A stretch of DNA of 64,000 nucleotides from positions 6,270 to 70,269 of the forward strand of contig JAEDGN010000005.1 of assembly GCA_016297495.1 (NCBI GenBank), read 5' to 3'. Shown one piece after another: positions 15,893 through 24,853 of the stretch. The notes below the pieces were generated by a model, which worked only from the letters and a program-made list of their open reading frames with translations, had not been told where the DNA came from and made no database searches. Every line of letters starts with the position of its first letter. The stretch's first letter is position 1. The stretch comes from Coprococcus sp. Lineage in GTDB: Bacteria; Bacillota; Clostridia; Lachnospirales; Lachnospiraceae. Both the position numbers and the translations under genes were made by a program.

Positions 15893-18128
15893 CGGCTTTA
15901 CCTCCCGTTACAGTAAGAGCAGGAATATAAGAGTTGTATCCCATATCATCAGCCTGCACCTGTGCCATGATATGATATTGCTCATCCAGATACGGTGTCA
16001 GTTCATCCCCGGACAGGACATAAGAATCCTCAAATACACTGTCATAATTCCCGGTACCATAATTATAAAACGCGATGTGTACATTCGGATCATGGTTCAC
16101 CCACTTAATATAATCCGGGCAACCGACGCCATCCAGCTGATAATTGATATTGATGACATCACTGCTATAAATCATATAACTGTATGTATCATAATTCATC
16201 TCATCATCATCACTGACGCCCGTACCATGTACAAGGGCCTGAGACGACCAGTTTCTGCCGGATGATTGAACTGCAATATTCTGAACAATCAATGCCATAC
16301 CATTGACAGATTCAATCTCACCGCTGTCTTCAATACCAATATCATAATCTTCGGTAAATCCAGCCATAACCGCACAACTGCTGTCGCGAAGCATACCGCT
16401 GTTGTCTATCAAATTACTCATGATCCATCTTGCTGCCGTCTGATTGGCATCTGATCCATATACAGTCGGATCCAGATCAAATGATTCTGCGTATGGTGTC
16501 ACCACAATATCCGCCTCGGCCTGATTCAGAGCAACACTCTGTCCTGCAGGCAATTCTCCCAATACCATTCCAATGCCATGGTAGGCAATCCATACATTCT
16601 TCAGATTCCATGGTGTGGTATTACGAATCGTTCCGTTGAAACAACCACGGTAAAATTGCAGATCCGCTTTCAGTTCCCCATCATTTTCAAGAATCCGGGA
16701 GACAGAAAAATATGAGTTATCAAATACCTCACCACTGTTGATCAGTATATCTGTTTTTTCTTCGGACGACGTAATTGCCAAATCATACGCCTCCGTCATG
16801 AGTCTGGCTCGGCTCCGATCATCTTTCATATTGCCATCTCCATAATAACTTCCATTGCTGCCCCAGTAATAATCTTCAAACAGAGGTATAAGTGAACATT
16901 TTCCTTCCAGCGTTACTATCGTATGCTCTGTATCCGGGCTGGTCACCATCATACGGGTATCCTCCACGGTCCCTTCATCTGTCAATTGCACAATACTGTT
17001 ATATCGCACAAATGTATCTGAATAGCGCACTGCACTTCCCAACTGATAAATAATAAGAGAAAATACGATGGCAAGACACGGAATAACCCCCCACATATAT
17101 TCTCTGCGGTCCTTCCCCCGGGATAAAAAGACATAAGCAGCCGGTCCCATCAGCAGAATATAGATGAGCAATACTAACAGATAACCACCAATCTTTGGTG
17201 TCTTACTCCACATATCATAACTGAGCTGGTTGGTGATACGCCAAAAATTATCATTGCCTTCCAGCAGTGCGGACATGCCTGTCGGTCCAAAAAGTGCCTT
17301 TATAGAACGTATCAGTTCTGTTCCGCTCCATTTTTTCTCCGAATCATAGACAAGCACACGGCCGGTTCCCCATGTCGTCATGGCATCATCATCCAATGTT
17401 TTCCCGATGCGCACATCATAAATATCCCTGCTCATCATCAGATGTCCATCCGTCATGAGCCAGTCCAGTATCTTCTCCCATGCCTCATCAGTCACATCCA
17501 TATCCAGCACCAGCATATCTGCCCTCGACAGATCTATGACCATGATATCTTCCGATGCGAGATTGATGCCCTGCATGGTCACTCTTCCGTAAACATAATC
17601 GGTCTCGTAATCAAAACCGGAAGCATTCATCAACTGACTGATCTGATCATTCCTACTGACAACACCTCCAAGAAAAATCGCTGATCCATCTGATGTGACC
17701 TGAAACTCCAGTGTCTGACAGCTGACCTGATTGCCGTTCTCATCCAGAAGCTCGATTCTGACAGGTATCTTATAGGATGATAAATCAAAATAAATATTCT
17801 GTACATTAAATTTGAAGCTTTCAGTCTCTCCCGCCGGAATGACAGCCTTTTGTACATAGGCAACCGTCTCTTCCATATTATCGCCTGTATACATCATAAG
17901 TTTAATCACACCGTGAAAATCAGCGCCATTATTGCTGACTGATATCCGAACAGGATATTCAGCCATGCCGTCCGGAATATAAAAACCATCTCCGGCACTG
18001 CATACAATTGTAAACCGCTCCGCCTCTCCATCGGCCATGGACGGATGCGCCATCATGCAGACACACAGACCGGACAGAATAAGGACCATCAATATACGCC
18101 AAACTATGCTTCTTCTTTCTTGTATCAT
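15885..18128 (-). CDS. Large envelope protein of the ABC-2 system, function unknown
   Basis: A 747-aa protein with an N-terminal signal/anchor (hydrophobic about 10-26, Ala-rich end before MADGEA), an extracellular beta-rich domain (about 35-160) resembling an Ig-like or alpha-macroglobulin-type fold, a Rossmann-like stretch (about 180-260, LVLDMDVTDEAWEKILDWL), two membrane helices (about 313-336 and 345-363), and a long C-terminal beta-rich extracytoplasmic part rich in Tyr and Asp. The layout recalls GldG/DUF4350-type partners of ABC-2 exporters, but I cannot assign a family. It is translationally coupled to the ATPase gene (8-nt overlap) and has GAGAGG 7 nt before the ATG. The two-component genes lie just upstream, so they may control it. 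Confidence 0.72.
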   Translation of the reverse strand: MIQERRSIVWRILMVLILSGLCVCMMAHPSMADGEAERFTIVCSAGDGFYIPDGMAEYPVRISVSNNGADFHGVIKLMMYTGDNMEETVAYVQKAVIPAGETESFKFNVQNIYFDLSSYKIPVRIELLDENGNQVSCQTLEFQVTSDGSAIFLGGVVSRNDQISQLMNASGFDYETDYVYGRVTMQGINLASEDIMVIDLSRADMLVLDMDVTDEAWEKILDWLMTDGHLMMSRDIYDVRIGKTLDDDAMTTWGTGRVLVYDSEKKWSGTELIRSIKALFGPTGMSALLEGNDNFWRITNQLSYDMWSKTPKIGGYLLVLLIYILLMGPAAYVFLSRGKDRREYMWGVIPCLAIVFSLIIYQLGSAVRYSDTFVRYNSIVQLTDEGTVEDTRMMVTSPDTEHTIVTLEGKCSLIPLFEDYYWGSNGSYYGDGNMKDDRSRARLMTEAYDLAITSSEEKTDILINSGEVFDNSYFSVSRILENDGELKADLQFYRGCFNGTIRNTTPWNLKNVWIAYHGIGMVLGELPAGQSVALNQAEADIVVTPYAESFDLDPTVYGSDANQTAARWIMSNLIDNSGMLRDSSCAVMAGFTEDYDIGIEDSGEIESVNGMALIVQNIAVQSSGRNWSSQALVHGTGVSDDDEMNYDTYSYMIYSSDVININYQLDGVGCPDYIKWVNHDPNVHIAFYNYGTGNYDSVFEDSYVLSGDELTPYLDEQYHIMAQVQADDMGYNSYIPALTVTGGKADD

Positions 18129-18143
18129 TTTGTTGCCTCTCCG

Positions 18144-19352
18144 CTATTCTACCACTGAATTGGCCGCTTGCTCCGTGACTGGCAGGGTTACCTCAAAAAT
18201 AGTTCCATCAAAAGAGCTGCTTACCGTGATCTGACCGCCATGGCTTTCCACTATGCTTTTTGCAATGGCCAGCCCCAGCCCTGTCCCTTTATCAGATGAC
18301 TGACGGGCTGTATCAACTTTATAAAACTTTTCAAACAGGAAAGGAATACTCTCCTGAGGAATAACGCTCCCGTAATTGATCGTCTGTACTTTGATACTGC
18401 CGGCATCAGTTTTGGTCCGTATTCGTATAATCTTGCCATCTTTGCCATATCGTATGGCATTGCCCAGAAGATTATCAAAAACTCTGACCAGCCGCTCTCC
18501 GTCCGCCATAATCATACATCTGTCCACATCCGGCTCAAAAATGCAGTTCAGTGAATTCTCTTCAAAATAAGGATACAGTTCATCTACTTCCTGCTCCAGC
18601 AGCTTGATCAGATCAATGGATGCCAGATTCATTGGCATTCCGCCATAACTGACCTTTGTAAAGCTGAAAAGTTCATTAATCAGTCCTTCCAGCTTTCGAG
18701 CCTTCTCCCATGTAATCTTCAGATACTCTTCCTTTTGTTCATCCGACAAATCTTTTCTTGTATTGACAATATCGATATATCCGATAATGGATGTCAGCGG
18801 TGTACGCAGGTCATGTGCCACATTCGTAATAAGCTCATTTTTCGTCTGTTCTGCCTCCTGCTCCCTCTTCTGCATTCTCTGTACTGTATCCGCCATTCTG
18901 TTGATGCTGTCAGCAATGCAGGAAAACTCATCCTGATAGAGGACATCAATCCGATATTCAAAATCTCCGTCTGCCATCTGCTGAGCTCCTTTGAGAATAT
19001 TACCTATATACTCAGTCATCTGCCGGGTCAGCAGGAAAAATACCAGCAAAAAAACGGTAAGCGCAATAATAACCAGCAGAATGAGCAGCTGAACTTTGAT
19101 TCCGACGCCGAACATTCTATAAAAAATATCCGATTCTCCTAACATGCTTCTTGCCGGCGTCGAATAAGGATAGCCGGCATTATTCATACTCTTATAACTC
19201 AGCCAGTTTCCCTTATCGTAATCGCTGACCATGATCCGTGAACGGATACAGAATAAAAGTACCGCCAAATCGCATAACATTGCCGTTCCAAGGCTGATAC
19301 AGGTATATATCATAATGCGTATTCTGAAACTTTCACTGAATTTAGCCTTCAA
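18144..19352 (-). CDS. Sensor histidine kinase (VanS-like)
   Basis: A 402-aa membrane kinase. Two transmembrane helices (about 14-36 and 87-109) frame a ~50-residue external loop; then a HAMP linker (110-165), the HisKA domain with phospho-acceptor His180 in NVAHDLRTPLTS, and an HATPase_c domain with DNLLGNAIRYGKDG (N box) and GTGLGLAIAKS (G2). The external sensor loop is short and gives no ligand hint. It starts with TTG at 19352, overlapping the response regulator by 11 nt; a later ATG (19313) would cut into the first helix and has no ribosome site. It is 15 nt upstream of the ABC-system gene, which suggests a regulated export unit. Confidence 0.88.
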   Translation of the reverse strand: MKAKFSESFRIRIMIYTCISLGTAMLCDLAVLLFCIRSRIMVSDYDKGNWLSYKSMNNAGYPYSTPARSMLGESDIFYRMFGVGIKVQLLILLVIIALTVFLLVFFLLTRQMTEYIGNILKGAQQMADGDFEYRIDVLYQDEFSCIADSINRMADTVQRMQKREQEAEQTKNELITNVAHDLRTPLTSIIGYIDIVNTRKDLSDEQKEEYLKITWEKARKLEGLINELFSFTKVSYGGMPMNLASIDLIKLLEQEVDELYPYFEENSLNCIFEPDVDRCMIMADGERLVRVFDNLLGNAIRYGKDGKIIRIRTKTDAGSIKVQTINYGSVIPQESIPFLFEKFYKVDTARQSSDKGTGLGLAIAKSIVESHGGQITVSSSFDGTIFEVTLPVTEQAANSVVE

Positions 19353-20040
19353 TTTTATATCCCACTCCCCAGACCGTCTTGATCAGTTGTGGAGACCTGG
19401 GATTCTTCTCAACTTTTTCCCGTAGTCTCCGCATATGTACCATCACTGTATTATTGGCCTCATAAAGCTTTTCATTCCAGACAGTTTCATATATCTCATC
19501 TGTACTGAAAACTCTTCCCGGATGACTGGCCAGAAGCTGCAGAATATTGAACTCGATGGGTGTCAGCACCACATTTCTTCCATCCACCGTTACCTGATGC
19601 TTCTTCGTGTCGATGACAACATCCTGTACTTCTATTCTGTCCTGATCCACCTGAGTTCCCGGGTTCAGTTCCAGATAACGTCTGAGCTGAGACTTGACTC
19701 TTGCCAGCAGCTCCATGGGATTGAAAGGTTTGATCATATAATCATCAGCCCCGACACTCAGTCCCAGTATCTTATCCACATCCGCTGATTTAGCGCTTAA
19801 TATGATAATTGGTATATTTCTGCCTGCGCGGATCCTTTTGCACATCTCTATGCCGTCAATCTTCGGCATCATGACATCCACAATGGCAAGTTTAATATCA
19901 TATTTCTGCAGCATGGCCAGTCCATCCAAAGCATTATAAGCTTTATGGATGACATATCCGGTGCTGGATAAATAGATCTCCACAAGATTTGCAATTTCTT
20001 TATCATCATCTACAACCAGTATCTCAATCTGTTCCCCCAT
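19342..20040 (-). CDS. OmpR/VanR-family response regulator
   Basis: A 232-aa DNA-binding regulator paired with the kinase encoded downstream. The receiver domain has the acidic pair DDD at 11-13, phospho-acceptor Asp55 in LAIVDVMMPK, the switch Ser in ILSAKS and Lys in MIKPF. A winged-helix OmpR-type domain follows, with the typical LTPIEFNILQLLASHPGRVFS and VMVHMRRLREK recognition helix. The start at 20040 has AGGAGAG 7 nt upstream; a longer reading of 24 residues has no support. Likely targets are the ABC-2 operon and itself. Confidence 0.93.
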   Translation of the reverse strand: MGEQIEILVVDDDKEIANLVEIYLSSTGYVIHKAYNALDGLAMLQKYDIKLAIVDVMMPKIDGIEMCKRIRAGRNIPIIILSAKSADVDKILGLSVGADDYMIKPFNPMELLARVKSQLRRYLELNPGTQVDQDRIEVQDVVIDTKKHQVTVDGRNVVLTPIEFNILQLLASHPGRVFSTDEIYETVWNEKLYEANNTVMVHMRRLREKVEKNPRSPQLIKTVWGVGYKIEG

Positions 20041-20143
20041 CAACCATCTCTCCTGTTCTTTATTGAAAATATGCATCTCTGATGCTATCATTCTAACACA
20101 GCGTTTCCACAAAAGTCCTTACGATTTCCTTAACATCCCATGG

Positions 20144-20207
20144 CAAAAAAATAAATGGTTCTTTCAGATGTTGGATATTTTACAGCATCCAGACATCAGA
20201 AAGAACC
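20144..20207 (-). terminator. Terminator after degV
   Basis: Minus strand: GGTTCTTTC (20199-20207) pairs with GAAAGAACC (20157-20165), extended inward by partly paired bases, then AUUUAUUUUUUU. It begins just after the degV stop. Confidence 0.8.
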
Positions 20208-20212
20208 CACAA

Positions 20213-21085
20213 CTAATCAATATACTGAATGGCGGCGCCAAGGACTCCAGAACCAATATACACACTCAGAGTTGCGCCTATTTCTACCCTTATAAAATGA
20301 TGATAATCAGGAAACATTGCCTTGATTTCCTTCTCCAGCTCATCTCCTTCTTCCGGCACACCGCCGTCTGCTATCATCAGATTATACGGTCTTCCACTCT
20401 CATAGACCTCTTTGACAAGCATCTGGAGTTTTCTGGCAACAGCTTTGTGTCCACGTACTTTGGCTGCCGTATAGATTTCCCCGTCATTTTTATCCACAGA
20501 CAGAATCGGTTTGATATTCAGGAGACTGCCTGCCATGGCCGTTACCTTGCCGATTCGCCCTCCTTTGTGCAGATGTTCCAAAGTATCAACAGAAAAAAAT
20601 ATATTCGTCTGTCCGATCAGTTTCTTCACCCGTTCCTGTACATCTTCAAAGCTCATTCCATTCTCAATGTATTCCGCAGCCATAATGGCCGTTACGCCAA
20701 TGCCGATACTGCCTGAATGAGAATCAAAAACTGCTATTTCCAGATCATCTGCTTCTTCAGCAGCCAGTCTCAGATGATTGACCGTTCCTGAAAGACCGCC
20801 TGAAAGCATGACTGCAATAGCCTTTGTATAGCCCTGCCTTTTTATCTCCTCCAAAAGCTTCTCAATATCTTCACCAGAAGGTGTACTGGTCTTCGGCAAT
20901 TCCGTTTCAAGTCTTTTGTAAATATCCCTGGACGTGATGTCTACACCATCATGATGTTCTCCGTCCTCACAGCGAATGATCAGCGGCAGCACAAAAATAT
21001 GATAACGGGTGACCCATTCTTCCGGAATATCCGCACACGAATCTGTAATCACCGCTATCTTTTGATTATCCAACATATTCTTCAT
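20213..21085 (-). CDS. DegV family fatty-acid-binding protein
   Basis: A 290-aa cytosolic protein of the DegV/FakB family, which binds a fatty acid and in some cases delivers it to the FakA kinase. The N-terminal IAVITDSCADIP, the STPSGED segment, and the fatty-acid contacting LSGGLSGT and FDSHSGSIG stretches match the family. The HKGGRIG loop is also typical. The first ATG (21085) follows AAAGG by 4 nt; an ATG three codons later is possible. It is a single-gene unit between a terminator and rnpB. Which acid it binds, and whether a FakA partner exists, is not visible here. Confidence 0.9.
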   Translation of the reverse strand: MKNMLDNQKIAVITDSCADIPEEWVTRYHIFVLPLIIRCEDGEHHDGVDITSRDIYKRLETELPKTSTPSGEDIEKLLEEIKRQGYTKAIAVMLSGGLSGTVNHLRLAAEEADDLEIAVFDSHSGSIGIGVTAIMAAEYIENGMSFEDVQERVKKLIGQTNIFFSVDTLEHLHKGGRIGKVTAMAGSLLNIKPILSVDKNDGEIYTAAKVRGHKAVARKLQMLVKEVYESGRPYNLMIADGGVPEEGDELEKEIKAMFPDYHHFIRVEIGATLSVYIGSGVLGAAIQYID

Positions 21086-21115
21086 CCATCCTTTACTTCA
21101 TTTATCACATACATA

Positions 21116-21186
21116 AAAAGAACCGGATACAGCAAACCATCTCAAACACATGCATCTGATATGATCCCTGATATACGGTTCCTGTT
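21116..21186 (-). terminator. Possible terminator of rnpB
   Basis: Minus strand: GGAACCGTATA-like arm (about 21173-21184) can pair with a TATCCGGTTC-like arm (about 21119-21129), followed by UUUUUAUG. The loop of over 40 nt makes this uncertain. Confidence 0.35.
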
Positions 21187-21197
21187 CATCTTATTCC

Positions 21198-21563
21198 GTA
21201 AGCCTGTCTATAAGCCGAGTTATGTGAATCCGGAATTCCGGATCCGATAATCATCTATCTAGCCCTGCTGTCGCCAGCAGGATCGAGCGACCTACCCTAA
21301 AACACGCCGGGCCGACGTATCGTTCTATATGCGGTCTTGCTTCCGAGTGGGGTTTACAGAGCCTTCTCTGTTACCAGAGAAGCGGTGAGCTCTTACCTCG
21401 CCTTTCCACCCTTACCTGCGAAAGCAGGCGGTTTATTTCTGTTGCACTGGCCTTGGAGTTGCCTCCACCGGACGTTATCCGGCACTCTGCCCTGAGAAGC
21501 TCGGACTTTCCTCACCTGCGGTCTTTCGACACTTGCAGCCGCGATTATCCAACAGACTTACAA
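21198..21563 (-). ncRNA. rnpB: RNase P RNA, class A
   Basis: The catalytic RNA that trims the 5' leader of tRNA precursors. On the minus strand the universal blocks are readable in order: GAGGAAAGTCCGAGCTTC (CR-I), GGGCAGAGTGCCGG, the AGTGCAACAGAAA block, AAGGGTGGAAAGGCGAGGTA, AGAGCTCACC, GTAAACCCC, GGTAGGTCGCTCGA, TAGATAGATGATTATC and finally the ACTCGGCTTATAGAC end. P1 closes the molecule: 21553-21562 pairs with 21199-21208 (one G-U). The layout is that of class A (ancestral) RNA as in clostridia, not the class B form of Bacillus. Ends are set from P1 and are good to a few bases. Confidence 0.96.
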
Positions 21564-21568
21564 TGCGT

Positions 21569-21597
21569 ATCATACCATGTTCCGAACAAAAAGTAAA
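21569..21597 (-). promoter_or_regulatory. Promoter of rnpB
   Basis: Minus strand: TTTACT (21592-21597), 17-nt spacer, TATGAT (21569-21574), placing the start near 21562, the 5' edge of P1. It begins right after the upstream kinase-like gene. Confidence 0.65.
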
Positions 21598-21606
21598 CCT
21601 TAAATT

Positions 21607-23271
21607 TTATCCGACGTTGAAACAGCTGCCGCCGATGAATTCCCGTATGATGGAGTTATTCGGAATATTTTCGCTGCTGACGCCCAGAAAGTAGTTCAGG
21701 AATTTCAGAAGATGTCTGGCTTCTTCATATTCCGGCTGATCCGGTCTGACAGAGAATAAAAGAGGTTCCGCATATTGCTTCAGAACCGCCAGTTCGTAGA
21801 TCAGGGCGGAATTGAACATGACATCACATTCTTCCTGATACGGGAATATATTTTCTTCCTCTCCTCTGCGTACGGACTGCCACATTGAAATGGTACGGGC
21901 CGCATTGGTTCCTCTCCTGGCAGCATCACGCACCAGACGGCGAATCAGTCTTGCATCTGTTGTAGGAATCCGGTTATGCTCATCAATATTCAACTGAGTC
22001 AATGCACTTATATAAATCTTGAATTTATTTTCTTTTGCTATGGAATAGGTCATGGCATCATTCAGGGCATGAATACCTTCGATTACCAGAACGTCCCTGC
22101 TGCCAATCTGCAGCATCTGACCACTGGCTTCCCTCTTTCCTGTCACAAAATTGAATACAGGCAGCTCCACTTCTTTTCCTTCCAGCAATTCCTGGATATC
22201 CCGGTTCAGTTCTTCCGTATCCAATGCGCCAAGACTCTCAAAATTCGGTTTGCCATTCTCATCTAACGGCGTTTTATCCCTGTCCACAAAATAATTATCT
22301 ACCGGAATTGGATGAGGCCGCAGTCCGTGCGCTTTTAACTGAATAGACAAACGATGTGAAAACGTTGTTTTTCCGGAAGATGATGGACCTGCAATCAACA
22401 CAATACGTTTTCCCGTATCCACAATCGCCTCTGCAATTTCGGCAATCTTCTTTTCCTGTAAAGCCTCCTGCACAAGCATCAGCTGGAAAAATCCTCCATC
22501 CGCAATGGTCTGATTGATATCTGCCACTGTACGCACATCCAGCAGTTCTCCCCAGCGGGTAGACTGCTTCAATACCTGGAATAATTTAGCCGGCGGCTCA
22601 AAATCATCGACGATCTCCGGAGCTTCATGCTCCGGCAGCTGCAGCACAAATCCCTCATCATACAAATACAGATCAAAATAACGGATATAAGAAGTATTCG
22701 GTGCCATAAATCCATAAAAATAATCAACGGTATCATCCAGCATATAGATATTGACTGTCGAACTCCTTCTGAAGCGGAAGAGATTCACCTTATCGTACAT
22801 ACCGCATTCCCTGAAAATATCCAGTGCTTCCCTTTTAGGGATCTCTTTCTTTATAATGTCTATCTTTTCATCCACAATAGACTGCATCTGGCTCTTTACT
22901 TTTTCCAGAAGTTCCTGCGACAGAGATATATTGGCATCCAGTTCGCAATAATACCCCTTATCCAGCGAATACTGAACCGTCAGCTTTCTGATATTGTCTT
23001 TTCCCAGCACATCTTCGAATGCCTTAAGCATGATCAGAGTGGCTGTTCTTCTGTAAGCTTCATTGCCTGTAATATCCCCTGTCGTCACAAATTCAACAGC
23101 CGCATCCCATTCCATGGTCTGCGACAGTTCCGCAAGCTTGCCATTCACACGGGCAAGGATGATATCATGAGGATAATTTTTCCGGAAATCACGACTCACA
23201 TTATAGAGGCTCACTCCCGGATAATATTCATAACATTGTTCTCCTATCGTTAAATGTACCTTCTGTGCCAT
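21607..23271 (-). CDS. Uridine kinase-like nucleoside kinase with N-terminal TGS/ThrRS-like region
   Basis: A 554-aa fusion found in Clostridia. Residues 1-60 resemble a TGS domain and 60-230 resemble the second additional domain of threonyl-tRNA synthetase (YYCELD...). From about 285 comes a P-loop uridine kinase/phosphoribulokinase domain with Walker A GPSSSGKT (295-302), the VDNYFVDRD substrate loop and VLVIEGIHALN. Reaction likely is phosphorylation of uridine/cytidine or a related nucleoside, but the role of the synthetase-like part is not known. AAGGGG precedes the ATG. It ends just before the rnpB promoter. Confidence 0.84.
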   Translation of the reverse strand: MAQKVHLTIGEQCYEYYPGVSLYNVSRDFRKNYPHDIILARVNGKLAELSQTMEWDAAVEFVTTGDITGNEAYRRTATLIMLKAFEDVLGKDNIRKLTVQYSLDKGYYCELDANISLSQELLEKVKSQMQSIVDEKIDIIKKEIPKREALDIFRECGMYDKVNLFRFRRSSTVNIYMLDDTVDYFYGFMAPNTSYIRYFDLYLYDEGFVLQLPEHEAPEIVDDFEPPAKLFQVLKQSTRWGELLDVRTVADINQTIADGGFFQLMLVQEALQEKKIAEIAEAIVDTGKRIVLIAGPSSSGKTTFSHRLSIQLKAHGLRPHPIPVDNYFVDRDKTPLDENGKPNFESLGALDTEELNRDIQELLEGKEVELPVFNFVTGKREASGQMLQIGSRDVLVIEGIHALNDAMTYSIAKENKFKIYISALTQLNIDEHNRIPTTDARLIRRLVRDAARRGTNAARTISMWQSVRRGEEENIFPYQEECDVMFNSALIYELAVLKQYAEPLLFSVRPDQPEYEEARHLLKFLNYFLGVSSENIPNNSIIREFIGGSCFNVG

Positions 23272-23319
23272 TATATACCCCTTTCCTCATTATACTTAAA
23301 ATTAGAAACCCCTGAATAA

Positions 23320-24102
23320 TCAAATAACATGAAACGGAGAAGTATTTCTGTCAGTAACGATCTCCAGTTCAGGCAATCTTTCTGTCAGCCATTGTTCCAT
23401 AAATGATACAAAAATATGCTCCAGGCCATGATGTCCCGCATCAATGACCCATAACCCCTTCTCCACACAATCAAGGCCATAATGATGATCCACATCACCT
23501 GTAATCAATACCTGCGCTCCCGCAGCCAGCGCATCCTGATCCATACCTTTTCCCGATCCCGGACACATGGCTATTTTTTCAATATTACCATAAGGATCCC
23601 CATAGTAACGCACCTGCGGAAGATCAAAAACATTTTTGACATGGGCAGCCAGGTCAGACAGCGTTATATGCTTCTCAGGCTCACCCACACATCCGATACC
23701 CTTTGGGCCTTTGACTGTTTCACGAACCAAAGCCAGCGGCGTGACATGCTTTAATTTCAGATAATCTGCTGCCAGATCGGCCATGACTGCCACATCAAAA
23801 TTCGTATGCATGGCAAAATAATTGATCCGATTCTCTATCATCATAAGGAGACGCCGGCCGATAAAATCATCTTCGCGGATGGATTTTATGGCTGAAAAAA
23901 GCAGCGGGTGATGCGTCACCATCATATCACAGCCCTCTCTGACAGCATTCTGCACAGCTGTACCATCGGCATCCAGAGCAATATAGACCTTGTGAACCTC
24001 TCTGCTTAAACTGCCCTCCAGCAGTCCCACATTATCCCAGCTTTCCGCATATTCCGGCGGTGCCAGTTCATCCAGTACTTTTATGAATTCATATGTTTTC
24101 AT
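23320..24102 (-). CDS. Nif3-like dinuclear metal centre protein
   Basis: A 260-aa protein of the NIF3/YqfO/DUF34 family, which forms toroidal hexamers with a two-metal site; proposed roles include GTP cyclohydrolase-like hydrolysis or metal handling, unsettled. Metal ligands are visible: MVTHHPLLF, AMHTNFDVA, and DAGHHGLEH near the C-terminus, with GDVDHHYG nearby. Length is that of the short form. The start at 24102 has GGAGA 6 nt upstream; an extension of 30 residues into trmK is not credible. It follows trmK, the usual order in Firmicutes. Confidence 0.9.
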   Translation of the reverse strand: MKTYEFIKVLDELAPPEYAESWDNVGLLEGSLSREVHKVYIALDADGTAVQNAVREGCDMMVTHHPLLFSAIKSIREDDFIGRRLLMMIENRINYFAMHTNFDVAVMADLAADYLKLKHVTPLALVRETVKGPKGIGCVGEPEKHITLSDLAAHVKNVFDLPQVRYYGDPYGNIEKIAMCPGSGKGMDQDALAAGAQVLITGDVDHHYGLDCVEKGLWVIDAGHHGLEHIFVSFMEQWLTERLPELEIVTDRNTSPFHVI

Positions 24103-24131
24103 TTTATTCTCCAATCTTCCAATGCGTCTTT

Positions 24132-24839
24132 TTATGTATTGGAATGATGCACCATTCTCTCCAGTGCTTCCCGTACAAGCTTTCGCGAACATCCCAGTTC
24201 TTCCAGACGCCGCCTGCTTTTATCAGTGGTATTTTCCTTAAGTCCTTCCATAATTTTCTGCATAAAAGCATCCTCCTTTTCAAGATATGCCCTAAGCACC
24301 GGATGGGCATTGTCAATCAGTATCTTACCATACAGATTATCAGCAGCATCGTATTCCTGATCGGCACCGTGCTCAACTCTCATCATCACATAATATTTAC
24401 CGTCATCAATGACCATATTCTCCTGTACGATACAAAAATCATGTTCGTGCAGAAAACGCCTGACGCTGTCCACATCCGACTGAGGCTGCAAAATACATTC
24501 CCGGACTGTCTGAAGCACTTCAAGTCCCTCTTCCAGTATACGCACCATTAAAAGTCCGCCCATCCCCGCGATCACCACTGTATCCGCCTCATGATTCTCC
24601 AGGCTGTGAAGGCCGTCGGAAAGCCTTGTGTCAATCTGTTCTCCAAGACCATATTTTTCAATATTGGTCCTTGCATGGGATAAAGGCCCCGGACGCACAT
24701 CCATGGCAATGGCTCCGGCGGCAATTCCGTGCTGAACCAGATAAATCGGCACATAGCCGTGATCTGTACCAATATCAGCTACAATTCCTCCCGGAGTTAC
24801 CAGCTCTGCCACGGCCTGCATTCTACCTGATAACTGCAT
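24132..24839 (-). CDS. trmK: tRNA (adenine(22)-N1)-methyltransferase TrmK
   Basis: A 235-aa SAM-dependent methyltransferase for A22 of bacterial tRNA. Motif I is VADIGTDHGYVP, motif II region AIAMDVRPGPL, and VVIAGMGGLLM is the family's motif IV. A helical C-terminal part follows, as in TrmK of Bacillus. I place the start at the ATG 24839, which gives the usual MQLSGRMQAVAELV beginning and has GGGGTG 6-7 nt upstream; the GTG at 24857, overlapping the rpoD stop as GTGA, is an alternative. It sits between rpoD and nif3. Confidence 0.92.
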   Translation of the reverse strand: MQLSGRMQAVAELVTPGGIVADIGTDHGYVPIYLVQHGIAAGAIAMDVRPGPLSHARTNIEKYGLGEQIDTRLSDGLHSLENHEADTVVIAGMGGLLMVRILEEGLEVLQTVRECILQPQSDVDSVRRFLHEHDFCIVQENMVIDDGKYYVMMRVEHGADQEYDAADNLYGKILIDNAHPVLRAYLEKEDAFMQKIMEGLKENTTDKSRRRLEELGCSRKLVREALERMVHHSNT

Positions 24840-24853
24840 CTTTTTCACCCCGC

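Noticed and set aside
22627..23253. 208-codon plus-strand frame opposite the uridine-kinase-like gene
   Set aside because: Shadow frame; composition typical of antisense of coding DNA.
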